64,000 nucleotides of DNA, taken from positions 310,001 to 374,000 of the forward strand of contig OZ243045.1 of assembly GCA_965212125.1 (NCBI GenBank), in the 5' to 3' direction. The DNA is from CAYRJD01 sp965212125. Its GTDB lineage: Bacteria > Actinomycetota > Acidimicrobiia > Acidimicrobiales > Poriferisodalaceae. Each line of letters opens with the position of its first letter. Position 1 is the stretch's first letter. Below the pieces are notes generated by a model that saw nothing but the letters and a program-made list of their open reading frames with translations, ran no database searches and was not told the DNA's origin. The position numbers and the translations under genes are program-made. This document shows positions 50,917 through 59,256 of the stretch, one piece after another.

Positions 50917-52212
50917 ATGGTTGAGCCTGATTTTTTGCACTTTGACACGCTGAGCTTGCATGCTGGCCAGCGCCCCGACCCAACTACCGGCGCACGGGCC
51001 GTGCCGATCTACCAAACGACTTCGTTTTCGTTTGAAAGCGTCGCCCAAGCCGCCAGCTTGTTCAACCTAGAAATCCCCGGCCACATCTACAGCCGCATCT
51101 CCAACCCCACCGTGGCGGTGTTGGAAGAACGCATCGCGGCGCTGGAGGGCGGCGTGGGCGCGGTCTGTACCGCCAGCGGCATGGCGGCTTTTCATCTGGC
51201 GTGCGCGACGATTCTCAATAGCGGCAACCACGTTGTAGCCAGTCGCAACATCTATGGCGGCACTCACAACATGCTCAACCTCACGATGCCGCGCTTCGGC
51301 ATTGACACCACCTTTGTTGATCCGCGTGATCTAGATGCTTGGGCCGCCGCCATCACGCCGCAGACGCGCCTGCTGTTTGCGGAAACCCTCGGCAATCCCA
51401 ACCTGGAGGTGCTTGATGTGGCGGCCGTGGCGCAGGTAGCGCACGATCACGACCTGCCGCTGATGGTTGATTCCACCTTCACCACGCCATATCTGATGCG
51501 GCCAATAGAGCTGGGGGCGGACATCATCATGCACAGCGCCACCAAGTTTTTGGGCGGCCATGGCGTTGCGATCGGCGGGGTGCTGGTGGATGGTGGTCGG
51601 TTCGATTGGGCCGCGACCGACAAGTTCCCAACTCTGTCGCAGCCCTATGCGGGTTATCACGGCATCAACTTCTGTGAGGCGTATGGGCCGATGGCGTTGT
51701 CGATGCGGGCGCGTGCCGAAGGGCTGCGCGACTTCGGTGCCGCAATGAGCCCCACCGTTGCGTTTTATTTGCTGCAAGGCGTGGAGACGCTGCCGCTGCG
51801 GATGGCGCGCCACGTTGAGAACACCGCAGCGGTGATTGAGTTTTTGCTAGCCCAAGATGCGGTGACCTGGGTGAGTCATCCCAGCGTGCCAGCGCATCCC
51901 GACCATGAGCTAGCCAAGCAGCTGCTCCCCAAGGGCGCGGGCGCCATTCTCAGTTTCGGTATTGCCGGCGGTCGTGAGGCTGGCAAGCGCTTTATTGAGG
52001 CGGTGCGGCTGGCTTCTCATCTTGCCAACGTGGGCGATGCGAAGACGCTGGTAATCCATCCCGCCAGCACAACGCATCAGCAGCTAAGCGACGATGATCT
52101 AGCCGCGGCTGGGGTGGGCGAGGATTTGGTGCGGCTTTCGGTTGGGCTGGAAGATCCGGCCGACATCGTTGCCGATCTGGGCAGGGCGTTGCGCGCCTCC
52201 CAGAAGGGCTAA
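50917..52212 (+). CDS. metY: O-acetylhomoserine/O-acetylserine sulfhydrylase
   Basis: PLP enzyme of the Cys/Met metabolism family (431 residues) that adds sulfide to O-acetylhomoserine. FDTLSLHAGQ at the start, IYSRISNPT, and the PLP lysine in HSATKFLGGHG near residue 209 are typical of MetY rather than MetB. It begins 9 bp after the CoxL-like gene and is followed 6 bp later by a hydrolase. Given the selenium metabolism in this genome, use of selenide as an alternative substrate is conceivable but unsupported. Confidence 0.92.
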   Translation: MVEPDFLHFDTLSLHAGQRPDPTTGARAVPIYQTTSFSFESVAQAASLFNLEIPGHIYSRISNPTVAVLEERIAALEGGVGAVCTASGMAAFHLACATILNSGNHVVASRNIYGGTHNMLNLTMPRFGIDTTFVDPRDLDAWAAAITPQTRLLFAETLGNPNLEVLDVAAVAQVAHDHDLPLMVDSTFTTPYLMRPIELGADIIMHSATKFLGGHGVAIGGVLVDGGRFDWAATDKFPTLSQPYAGYHGINFCEAYGPMALSMRARAEGLRDFGAAMSPTVAFYLLQGVETLPLRMARHVENTAAVIEFLLAQDAVTWVSHPSVPAHPDHELAKQLLPKGAGAILSFGIAGGREAGKRFIEAVRLASHLANVGDAKTLVIHPASTTHQQLSDDDLAAAGVGEDLVRLSVGLEDPADIVADLGRALRASQKG

Positions 52213-52218
52213 ATAATC

Positions 52219-53088
52219 GTGTCGCCAACTGTGTCGCTTGAACTAAACGTAGACGGGCTTGCGGTCGGCTTCACCACCGGTGGCGATGTTGATCTTGACG
52301 CAGGCAACCCGGTGGCGTTGCTTGTGCATGGCGCGGGGATGAACCGAACCGTGTGGTACCAGCAAACCCGCTACCTCAACCATCACGGCGTTAGCGCCCT
52401 GGCGATCGACCTGCCGGGTCACGGCAACTCTGCCGGTGGCGCATCCACCGATGGAGCCGCGTCCACCGGTGGAGCACTGAAGAGCATCGGCGAAATGGCC
52501 GACTGGCTGGTGCGGCTGATCGATGAGGTGAGGGCGCAGACGGGAGTTGGCGCGGTCGGCTTGGTCGGTCATTCAATGGGGTCAATCGTGAGCTTGTGCG
52601 CGGCGGCCGCAGCGGGCGACAAGGTGAGCCATCTGGTGCTGACCGGAATGGCTATGGCGATGCCAGTGCATCCCGATCTATTGGCCGCCGCGCAGAGCAA
52701 CAACTCCAAGGCTGGGGCGCTCATGACCGCTTGGGGGCTTGGCCCAAACGCACACGTTTCGGTCAATCCCACTCCCGGATTGTGGATGAGCGGCGGCAGC
52801 AGGGCGCTGCTGGATGTGGCCGATGACGACGTGATTTTCACCGACCTTGCCGCGTGCAACGAGTTTGATCTAGCCGATATTGACCTGGCGGGCGTTACCT
52901 GCCCGGTGAGTTTCATCTGCGGCGGTGCCGACAAGATGACGCCGCCCGACGCGGCATCGGGGCTGATCGCCAGCTTTGACGGCGCAAGCGTGCATTTCCT
53001 CAACGGCATCGGGCACATGATGATGAACGAAGACCCGAAGTCGGTCAGGGAGATTTTGCTAGACGCACTTTCCTCTGCGAGCGGCTAG
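52219..53088 (+). CDS. Alpha/beta hydrolase
   Basis: Hydrolase of the alpha/beta fold (289 residues). Oxyanion region LLVHGAGMN, nucleophile elbow GHSMGS near residue 116, acid in ICGGADKMTPP and His in NGIGHMMMNE. An in-frame 18-bp duplication (52437-52472) gives a Gly/Ala/Ser loop near residue 75. Starts with GTG, 6 bp after metY. Substrate unknown. Confidence 0.88.
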   Translation: MSPTVSLELNVDGLAVGFTTGGDVDLDAGNPVALLVHGAGMNRTVWYQQTRYLNHHGVSALAIDLPGHGNSAGGASTDGAASTGGALKSIGEMADWLVRLIDEVRAQTGVGAVGLVGHSMGSIVSLCAAAAAGDKVSHLVLTGMAMAMPVHPDLLAAAQSNNSKAGALMTAWGLGPNAHVSVNPTPGLWMSGGSRALLDVADDDVIFTDLAACNEFDLADIDLAGVTCPVSFICGGADKMTPPDAASGLIASFDGASVHFLNGIGHMMMNEDPKSVREILLDALSSASG

Positions 53089-53147
53089 CGATAGCAACTA
53101 AGATTCGCCAGCAAGGCGATAGCCCGCGTCCGCGCGGGGTAATCCAA

Positions 53148-53163
53148 TCCGCAGAAATGCGGA
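53148..53163 (+). promoter_or_regulatory. Hairpin with GAAA tetraloop in the hadA-like leader
   Basis: TCCGCA-GAAA-TGCGGA, a perfect 6-bp stem closed by a GNRA tetraloop, a few bases before the GAGGAG ribosome binding site of the next gene. It could stabilise mRNA or end transcription of the preceding gene. Confidence 0.45.
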
Positions 53164-53190
53164 AAGCAGAAACAGAGGAGAACCAGACTC

Positions 53191-53715
53191 ATGGCGATTG
53201 AACGATTTCCGGTTGAGGCTTCGCACATTTTGATGTTTGCGCGAGCGATCGGCGACACCAACAAGATCTACAGCGACGGCGATTACGCAGCCAGCAGCGA
53301 GGCTGGCTCCATTATTGCACCGCCCACCTTCGCGCAGGCGAGCGCGCAGTTTGATCCGAACTACTTCCTGCGCCCCAAGGACGGGCAGAAGTGGTTTGGC
53401 AGCGGACGAACGGCGTCGGGAACGATGCGCGACCCCGCGGCCGATGACGGTCCGGCTCCGGCTGATGACGAAAAATCTGGCTCATCCGCTGGTGGGCTGC
53501 ACGCCGAGCAGCATTTCACCTATCACCGCCATATTCGACCGGGCGATGTGCTCACCGGAACCGTGAAGGAAGGCGAACGCTGGGAAAAGCAGTCCAAGCG
53601 GGCTGGCACCTTGAAGTTCAGCGAAACGATTACCGAGTATCACGACCAAAACGGCGAGCTGGTTATCACCGCCCGTGGGGTTGGCGTGGTGACCGAGAAG
53701 GTAATCGACGGCTAG
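53191..53715 (+). CDS. MaoC/FAS1-like dehydratase, HadA-type subunit
   Basis: Hot-dog fold protein (174 residues) of the FAS1-like dehydratase/HadA group. The loop FARAIGDTNKIYSD occupies the place of the hydratase motif but lacks the catalytic His, as in the non-catalytic HadA/HadC subunits. A disordered Asp/Ser/Gly insert lies near residues 74-97. Good RBS (GAGGAGAACC) 8-16 bases before the ATG. Pairs with the HadB-like gene 54 bp downstream; the pair would dehydrate 3-hydroxyacyl thioesters. Confidence 0.85.
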   Translation: MAIERFPVEASHILMFARAIGDTNKIYSDGDYAASSEAGSIIAPPTFAQASAQFDPNYFLRPKDGQKWFGSGRTASGTMRDPAADDGPAPADDEKSGSSAGGLHAEQHFTYHRHIRPGDVLTGTVKEGERWEKQSKRAGTLKFSETITEYHDQNGELVITARGVGVVTEKVIDG

Positions 53716-53769
53716 TCGCTGTCGGCTAGACCCAAGCAGATACAAGCAATCAGACAAAGGACAGAAAGC

Positions 53770-54192
53770 ATGGCTCTTTCAGCAGCAACCCTCAAGGTCG
53801 ACGACACCTACTCCGAAGAGATCGTTGAAGACCTCACCCGCACGCAGATCGTGCAGTACGCCGGTGCGTCGGGCGACTACAACCCAGTTCATTCCGATGA
53901 GAAGTTCGTTACCGAGGTGGCGGGCTACCCGACGGTTTTTGCCCACGGCATGCTCACGATGGGGATGACCGGACGGATGGTCACCAACTTCGTGGGCGAC
54001 GGTCAGCTCACTTATTACGGCGTGCGATTTGTCAGCCAGGTGTGGCCCGGTGACACGCTTACCGCAACGGCCAAGGTCGTTGAAATTCGCGAAGATGGCG
54101 GCGAGCAGTTAGCTGATCTGGAGATTGTGACTGTTAACCAGGACGGCCAACCGGTTCTCAGCGGCAAGGCAACCGCCCGCCTAGCCGCTTAA
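53770..54192 (+). CDS. MaoC family dehydratase, HadB-type subunit
   Basis: Catalytic hot-dog subunit (140 residues). The hydratase motif YAGASGDYNPVHSD keeps the Asp and His pair, followed by PTVFAHGMLTMGMTGR. With the HadA-like partner it forms a (3R)-hydroxyacyl-ACP/CoA dehydratase as in mycobacterial HadAB. Known HadAB act in fatty acid or mycolic acid elongation; in an acidimicrobial genome a fatty acid role is more likely. AAAGGACAGAAAGC provides an RBS. Downstream is a 382-bp non-coding stretch. Confidence 0.9.
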   Translation: MALSAATLKVDDTYSEEIVEDLTRTQIVQYAGASGDYNPVHSDEKFVTEVAGYPTVFAHGMLTMGMTGRMVTNFVGDGQLTYYGVRFVSQVWPGDTLTATAKVVEIREDGGEQLADLEIVTVNQDGQPVLSGKATARLAA

Positions 54193-54477
54193 ATCTGCCA
54201 GCACTCCAGCGCCAGCGGGCCTGAAATTGCTGGTTCGCTAGCGCTGTCAGCCGATGACAGTGGGTTCATCGCACCAGACATCTGCAATATCGGCAAGTGA
54301 GTCCGGATCTAGCTCAAACATCTCCGCGACAGCCTCGTTGATCTTGAATTGACCTGTACAGCAGGGGGTGAAGACATTACGTTGCCCTTATTGGCATTGA
54401 CACATCGCACACGGTACAACAAGACCGCTTGTTAAACCGAAAACACCTAAATTAGGGCACTTGCCGCCCTTTATTCT
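54193..54477. other. Intergenic stretch before the repeat array
   Basis: No intact gene. It contains a short frame that may be a gene remnant (54247-54387), an exact TTGACA (54397-54402) without a clear partner at normal spacing, and a weak hairpin AGGGC/GCCCT with a 7-nt loop followed by TTATTCT (54454-54477) that might terminate transcription. Base composition becomes more AT-rich from about 54360. Confidence 0.4.
54247..54387 (-). pseudogene. Possible C-terminal gene remnant
   Basis: A 46-codon minus-strand frame without start codon reads as protein-like sequence ending FKINEAVAEMFELDPDSL...VWCDEPTVIG. It looks like the acidic end of a larger protein. The frame is closed upstream by TAA at 54390-54388. 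Family not recognised. It may be a scar of an earlier insertion near the ATPase gene. Confidence 0.25.
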
Positions 54478-54588
54478 GAGAAATGGTAGGTTTCAGGGGT
54501 GAGAAATGGTAGGGTTCAGAGGTGAGAAATGGTAGGGTTCAGAGGTGAGAAATGGTAGGTTTCAAGGGTGAGAAATGGTAGGGTTAAG
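54478..54588 (+). repeat. Five 23-bp tandem repeats, each with an RBS-like motif and ATG
   Basis: Units begin at 54478, 54501, 54524, 54547 and 54570 with GAGAAATGGTAGG; the last is shortened and runs into the ATPase gene. Units differ by a few bases, and units 2 and 3 are identical. In each junction AGGTGAG or GGGTGAG is followed 4 bases later by ATG. Each of the first four ATGs opens a nine-residue frame (MVGF-R/K-GEKW) closed by TAG in the next unit; three of the four encode the same peptide. The fifth ATG is the ATPase start at 54575. Confidence 0.92.
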
Positions 54589-55906
54589 TATGCCGCCAGA
54601 TAAGTACATCCCTCGGCTGGTTGAGAAAGAGCTGGATGAGCTGATCTCAACCTTTCCTGCGGTCAGCATTGAAGGAGTGCGATCTGCGGGCAAAACCACC
54701 ACCGCGCTCAGGCGAGCCAAGACGGTTTTCAATCTGGACGACGACAGCGTGCTTTCAATCGTTGAAGCTAACCCAAGCCAGATTGTGAACGCACCAGAGC
54801 CAATCCTGATTGATGAATGGCAACAATTTCCTAAATCGTGGGACATTGTGAGAAGGGCGGTTGATGATGACTACCGCCCAGGCCGCTTCGTCCTTACGGG
54901 CTCTTCTCGGCCTGCAAATCCACCTACCCATACCGGCGCCGGAAGATTTGTGAAGGTTGTGATGCGGCCAATGAGCTTGTTCGAGCGTTGGTCGGGGTCG
55001 GGAGAGAGAGACCACCCCTCCGTAAGCCTGGCAGCCCTTTTGAGCCAGCCAGCGTCGGTCAATGACAAAGCTGAGATTACGGGAGAAACTGAGGTCGCCG
55101 GAGATGAGTACATAGACGAGATCGTTGCGGGCGGGTTCCCTCAATTGCGCAGAGGCTCTGCCACAACCATTGAAAGAGCGATGTCGGAGTACTGCGACCG
55201 GATCGTTGACACAGAGTTTCCGGCTGCCGGGCATAGGGTGCGAAACCCGGCGGCGCTGAGGAGGTGGCTGCACGCTTACGCCGCGGCAACTTCAACTGTT
55301 GCTTCATATGAGAAGATCCGTGACGCCTCAACCAATAACGAAGAGCAGAAGCCGCCCAAAGACACAACAGCCCCGTATTTTGACACGTTGCAAAGCATGC
55401 GGCTGGTTGACCCCTTGCCAGCCTGGACTCCGTCAAACAACCAGATCAAACGGCTGATTCTCTCATCTAAACACCATCTGGCCGACCCGGCATTAGCGGC
55501 CAGCTTTCTTAAAGCCAATGCGGCGACACTGCGAACGGGAAAACAATTCGGCCCAGAGAAACTGCGGGATGCGCGCCTGGCTGGCCGCCTCTTTGAATCG
55601 CTAGTGGCGCTTAATCTGCGCATCTACGCGCAAGCAGCCGAAGCGAGTGTTTCTCACTTTCGCACTTGGACAGGAGATCGTGAGGTTGACTTCATTATTG
55701 AACAGCGAGGCGACTCTGGTGTGGTCGCCATTGAGGTCAAGTTCAAGCAAGTCGTTGAGGAGAAAGATTTTCGGCATTTGCAATGGCTGAAAGACAAGCT
55801 GGGTGAAGAGCTAATAGATGCCGTGATGGTGACCACTGGGCCTTACGCGTATCGCCGACCTGATGATGGCATTGCGGTTGTGCCTGCGGCTTTGCTGGGA
55901 CCTTAG
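54575..55906 (+). CDS. AAA ATPase with DUF4143-type C-terminal domain
   Basis: ATP-binding protein of the AAA_14 + DUF4143 architecture (443 residues). P-loop GVRSAGKTTTALRRA with a variant Walker A (about 33-47), acidic Walker B in PILIDEWQQFP, sensor region RFVLTGSSRP and a C-terminal PD-(D/E)xK-like segment GDREVDFIIEQRGDSGVVAIEVKFK that could be a nuclease-like fold. Function of the family is unknown; it is common in mobile or strain-variable DNA. ATG 54575 lies in the last repeat unit; an alternative ATG is at 54590. Composition is less GC-rich than neighbours, suggesting acquisition. Confidence 0.9.
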   Translation: MVGLSMPPDKYIPRLVEKELDELISTFPAVSIEGVRSAGKTTTALRRAKTVFNLDDDSVLSIVEANPSQIVNAPEPILIDEWQQFPKSWDIVRRAVDDDYRPGRFVLTGSSRPANPPTHTGAGRFVKVVMRPMSLFERWSGSGERDHPSVSLAALLSQPASVNDKAEITGETEVAGDEYIDEIVAGGFPQLRRGSATTIERAMSEYCDRIVDTEFPAAGHRVRNPAALRRWLHAYAAATSTVASYEKIRDASTNNEEQKPPKDTTAPYFDTLQSMRLVDPLPAWTPSNNQIKRLILSSKHHLADPALAASFLKANAATLRTGKQFGPEKLRDARLAGRLFESLVALNLRIYAQAAEASVSHFRTWTGDREVDFIIEQRGDSGVVAIEVKFKQVVEEKDFRHLQWLKDKLGEELIDAVMVTTGPYAYRRPDDGIAVVPAALLGP

Positions 55907-55965
55907 GGCTGCTGCCGGCGCAACAGACCGCAATAGGCGCAGGCGCCAGCGTTTAGTCTTGGGCT

Positions 55966-56265
55966 ATGGGCTCAGTGAAACCACGCAAAGAGTGGCGCCC
56001 AGAAAATAAACCCGTGCGCCTTGTGTTCGGCATTTTGGCTGTTCTGAGTATTTGTTTCATCCCCATTGGGGTGGCACTGCTGCGAGACAGACGCACGCGC
56101 TTCTTCTGGCTGGTAGTTCTTCTAAACGTGTTTGGAATGCTGGCCATCACCTGGATAGTGGCTTTGATTCTTGCCTCAACAGGGGTGCCGCCGGAGCCGA
56201 GCCACCTGCGACCGAGCCGCCCGCGGTCAGCCACGATTAACGCAACGCAGCGCCAGTATCCCTAG
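55966..56265 (+). CDS. Small two-TM membrane protein, superinfection-immunity-like
   Basis: Protein of 99 residues with two helices (about 18-40 and 45-68) separated by a basic turn (RDRRTRFFW). The pattern FWLVVLLNVFGMLAITWIVALILA resembles the small Imm_superinfect family named after phage T4 Imm, but such short hydrophobic matches are weak. It is next to the DUF4143-type ATPase and convergent with the acyl-CoA dehydrogenase (7 bp). Function unknown. Confidence 0.5.
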   Translation: MGSVKPRKEWRPENKPVRLVFGILAVLSICFIPIGVALLRDRRTRFFWLVVLLNVFGMLAITWIVALILASTGVPPEPSHLRPSRPRSATINATQRQYP

Positions 56266-56271
56266 CTACCC

Positions 56272-57528
56272 CTAGCCCTTTGCCCGGCCGCTAATGCCAA
56301 ACAGGCGGCCAGCCACCTTGCGGATCTGAATCTCCTCCGACCCTTCGGTAATCCGATAGCGGCGATGGTGGCGATAGATGTGCTCAAACGGCATGTGCCG
56401 CCCGTAGCCGTTCCCGCCGCAGCTCTGCATCGCCCGGTCGGCGGCATCGCAGCAGAATCGGTTGGCGCGGTAGTTACACATCGCCACCTTGTCGGTGATG
56501 TCCATGTGGTCAACGCCCTCGTCCATCTCCCAAGCGGTCTTCCAGATGAGCGCCCTGATCATCTCCGCCTCGGTGTATAGCTCGGCCAGCGGAAACTGGA
56601 TCGCCTGATTTTGCGCCAGCGGCTTGCCAAAGGTGGTGCGGTTGTTCACATAATCGACAGCCACGTCAATGCAGTGCAGCCCGGCGCCGAGCGAAGCCGC
56701 AGCCTGGCGGATGCGATTTTCGTGAACGAATAGCTGGGCGGTTTGCAGGCCGCGACCCTCTTCGCCCAAAATGTCTTCGTTGTTGACCGCAACATCGGTG
56801 AGTCGCACGTGGGCGTGGTCGGTCGGCATGTTGAACGTCCACATAAATTCCTCAACCGCAAAACCGGGCGTGTCGGTGGGGACGATGAAACAGGTGATGC
56901 CGTGCCCCTCGCCGGGGTCGCCAGAGGTGCGTGCGAACACATAGTCGTGGGTCGCCGCGTGCAACCCGGTGTTCCAGTATTTCTCGCCGTTGATTATCCA
57001 CTGGTCGCCGTCGGCTATTGCGGTGGTTTCCATCCAGGTCGCATCGGAGCCGTGCAGGGGTTCGGTCAGACCAAAACCGATGCGGGCTTTGCCGGCCAGC
57101 ATGCGCGGAATCCAATAATCCTGTTGGGCGGGCGAGCCGTAGCGCTCCATCATCAAAACGGTCGCAAAGTTGCCGATGATGGAATGCTCGTTTTGCAGGT
57201 CGTTGTGCAAGCCCAGGCCGCGCCGCGCCATGTGCTCGCGCACTATGGCCATACCCAGGTTGGTGCCGTCTTGGCCGCCGAAACGTTCCGGCAGATGCCA
57301 GCGCAGAAACCCAGCCTCGTCGGCGATTTTTTTGACGCGGCCCAGCAGCGCTTCCCACTCAGCGTTCGGCAGCCCGCCGCGTTCCCAATCGGTGCGTGAA
57401 TCCTCGCGTCGATGATCAAAGAAACGGATGTTGTCGTCTTCGGCCTCTATGGGCTTGATGACGCCGTCAATGAACTCGTCAATGTCGGCGAGAAGTTTGG
57501 CGATGTCGGCGGGGATTTCGAAGTTCAC
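56272..57528 (-). CDS. Acyl-CoA dehydrogenase
   Basis: FAD-dependent alpha,beta-dehydrogenase of acyl-CoA esters (418 residues) with the three-domain fold. FGLTEPLHGSDAT is the FAD/substrate loop, WIINGEKYWNTG the middle domain, and MQSCGGNGYGRHMPFEHIYRHHRRYRITEGSEEIQ the C-terminal FAD-binding stretch. The catalytic Glu would lie in that last region. It is close to a DUF169 gene upstream (48 bp) and an enoyl-CoA hydratase, pointing to breakdown of an acyl or aromatic acid. Confidence 0.93.
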   Translation of the reverse strand: MNFEIPADIAKLLADIDEFIDGVIKPIEAEDDNIRFFDHRREDSRTDWERGGLPNAEWEALLGRVKKIADEAGFLRWHLPERFGGQDGTNLGMAIVREHMARRGLGLHNDLQNEHSIIGNFATVLMMERYGSPAQQDYWIPRMLAGKARIGFGLTEPLHGSDATWMETTAIADGDQWIINGEKYWNTGLHAATHDYVFARTSGDPGEGHGITCFIVPTDTPGFAVEEFMWTFNMPTDHAHVRLTDVAVNNEDILGEEGRGLQTAQLFVHENRIRQAAASLGAGLHCIDVAVDYVNNRTTFGKPLAQNQAIQFPLAELYTEAEMIRALIWKTAWEMDEGVDHMDITDKVAMCNYRANRFCCDAADRAMQSCGGNGYGRHMPFEHIYRHHRRYRITEGSEEIQIRKVAGRLFGISGRAKG

Positions 57529-57576
57529 TGGTGGTTCCGGCGTGGTTCTGGTGGGGCTAGCTCAGGTGCGGCGGGT

Positions 57577-58380
57577 TCAGTCGTAGCTGGCGCCAAGACC
57601 GGCGCGGGCGTCTGTCTGAATGCCGTAGTTGGGAATCGGATATCGCAAGCCGTTGCGAGACAGCGCCTCCATGCCACCGACGGCTACCTGCAGGTCGGCC
57701 GGCTTGATAGCCATGAGCAGTTCATCTTCCATAACGCCGCCGTAGCGCCTCTCCGCAAAGCAAGGAATTGACAAGCTGGGTTCGCCGGTTCGCAGAGCAC
57801 GGCCCCAGCTATCGGCGCAAGCCGACTCGCCAACGCAGCCCCACTCCAGCTTTTTGTAGTCCTTCCACTGCAAGCCGTTAATCAAAATGATCATCTGCGC
57901 CGGCGTGGCATAAATCAAGCAAATGTCCGGCGGATCTAGGCGCTTGGCCGACAGGGGCGAAACAGCCAAGGCCTGGTAAGTGCCAAACGGCACGACGTCC
58001 ATGGCGTGCTGATGAGCCGAACTGTCCTCCAGCGTCCCAAACCACACCCCGTTCATCTGCTTGCCGGACAGCCACTCTTCGTCTTGCGGGTGCAGCCCGA
58101 TCACCGCCCCGCATTGCGCGCCGACCAGATCCTCCACGGTGATGCCCACGGTCCAGTTGAGACGAGATGCCATTGCGACTATCTGATCGGTGGTGTGGAT
58201 GGCGGACGGTCGCCGAATGCGCGGCACCGCCTCCATCTCCGCAACGGTTTCAAACAGCTTCATCCCGATGGGAGTAGTGCGCAGCCGCAGCGCAGCCTGC
58301 AGACGGGCCAGCAAGCTGTCCCAATCCACCGATTCGGTCTCAATGTGGACCTGAACGTCATCTTCGGTTTTGTTCGTCAT
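57577..58380 (-). CDS. DUF169 domain protein
   Basis: 267-residue protein of the DUF169 family (PF02596), function unknown. Typical stretches are LRLRTTPIGMKLF (about 31-43), ICLIYATPAQMIILINGL, and GCVGESACADSWGRALRTG then SIPCFAERRYGGVMEDELLMA. Conserved Cys in VGESAC and IPCF suggest a metal or thiol site. It is upstream of an acyl-CoA dehydrogenase and divergent from an enoyl-CoA hydratase, so a role in acyl-CoA breakdown is possible. Confidence 0.82.
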   Translation of the reverse strand: MTNKTEDDVQVHIETESVDWDSLLARLQAALRLRTTPIGMKLFETVAEMEAVPRIRRPSAIHTTDQIVAMASRLNWTVGITVEDLVGAQCGAVIGLHPQDEEWLSGKQMNGVWFGTLEDSSAHQHAMDVVPFGTYQALAVSPLSAKRLDPPDICLIYATPAQMIILINGLQWKDYKKLEWGCVGESACADSWGRALRTGEPSLSIPCFAERRYGGVMEDELLMAIKPADLQVAVGGMEALSRNGLRYPIPNYGIQTDARAGLGASYD

Positions 58381-58430
58381 GTTTGCCCCGTTCGTAACGC
58401 TAGTCCCGTGCCGCTATTAGCTTTCACGGT

Positions 58431-59213
58431 ATGGCAGATGGACTGAATGTAGAACGGCAAGGCAGCGTCGGCATCGTGACGATGAACCGCCCGCCGCACA
58501 ACTTTCTCAACTTTCAACAGATACACGACATTGCCGACGCGCTTAGCGAACTTGAAGCCGACATGTCGGTTAGCTGCGCCGTGTTGGCGGCGCAAGGCAG
58601 ATCGTTTTGCGCGGGAGCCGACCTGGGCGGCGACGGCGTGGGCGGCGGCAAAGATGAAGCCGTAGGTGGCTCGGCCACGCTGGCGCTCTACCAAGGTTCG
58701 GCGCGGTTGTTTGACATCAAGCTCCCGATTGTCGGCGCTATTCAGGGACCGGCCGTCGGCGGCGGTTTGGGGCTGGCGATGGTGCCGGACATTCGCATTA
58801 CTTGCCCGGAGGCGCGCTTTAGCGCCAACTTTGCTGCGCTTGGAATACATCAGGGCTTTGGCATGAGCGTTACGTTGCCGGCTTTGCTGGGTCCGTCCAA
58901 AGCAGCCCAGGTGTTGTTTAGCGCGAACCGCTACAACGGCGAGCAAGCCGTTGCGCTGGGTCTGGCCGATGAGTGCGTTACGGCCGACAAGCTGATGGAC
59001 AGGTCGCTGGAGGTCGCCAGCGAAATTGCGCGGAACGCTCCCTTGGCGGTGCGTGCCATTAAGGGGACCTTGCGGCTAGGGCTGGCCGATCGGGTAAGGG
59101 AAATATGTGAGCGAGAAGCGGCCGAACAGTTCAGGCTGTCGGCTACGTCCGATGCCAAGGAGGGAATGGCATCCGTTGCCGAACGCCGTCCCGGGCAATT
59201 CACCGGCAGCTAG
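58431..59213 (+). CDS. Enoyl-CoA hydratase/isomerase
   Basis: Crotonase-fold enzyme (260 residues) that adds water to, or isomerises, enoyl-CoA. CoA-binding loop AAQGRSFCAGADL, oxyanion loop IQGPAVGGGLGLAMVPDIR, and substrate loop ALGIHQGFGMSVTLP. A short Gly/Asp insert follows GADL. It lies beyond the DUF169 gene on the opposite strand. Substrate chain unknown. Confidence 0.93.
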   Translation: MADGLNVERQGSVGIVTMNRPPHNFLNFQQIHDIADALSELEADMSVSCAVLAAQGRSFCAGADLGGDGVGGGKDEAVGGSATLALYQGSARLFDIKLPIVGAIQGPAVGGGLGLAMVPDIRITCPEARFSANFAALGIHQGFGMSVTLPALLGPSKAAQVLFSANRYNGEQAVALGLADECVTADKLMDRSLEVASEIARNAPLAVRAIKGTLRLGLADRVREICEREAAEQFRLSATSDAKEGMASVAERRPGQFTGS

Positions 59214-59249
59214 TTGCCAGCAACCAGCCAACTAGTCGCTGGTAACTAG
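59210..59249 (+). terminator. Hairpin after the enoyl-CoA hydratase
   Basis: 12-bp arms CTAGTTGCCAGC and GCTGGTAACTAG (one G-U pair) with a 16-nt loop; the arm starts within the stop codon of the hydratase gene. No T tract follows, so intrinsic termination is uncertain. Confidence 0.45.
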
Positions 59250-59256
59250 CGTTCGA

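Noticed and set aside
54247..54249. UGA of the remnant as selenocysteine
   Set aside because: Sequence after it is not protein-like in that frame and no hairpin supports it.
54478..54588. CRISPR array
   Set aside because: Repeats are contiguous with no spacers and a 23-bp period, and no cas genes are near.
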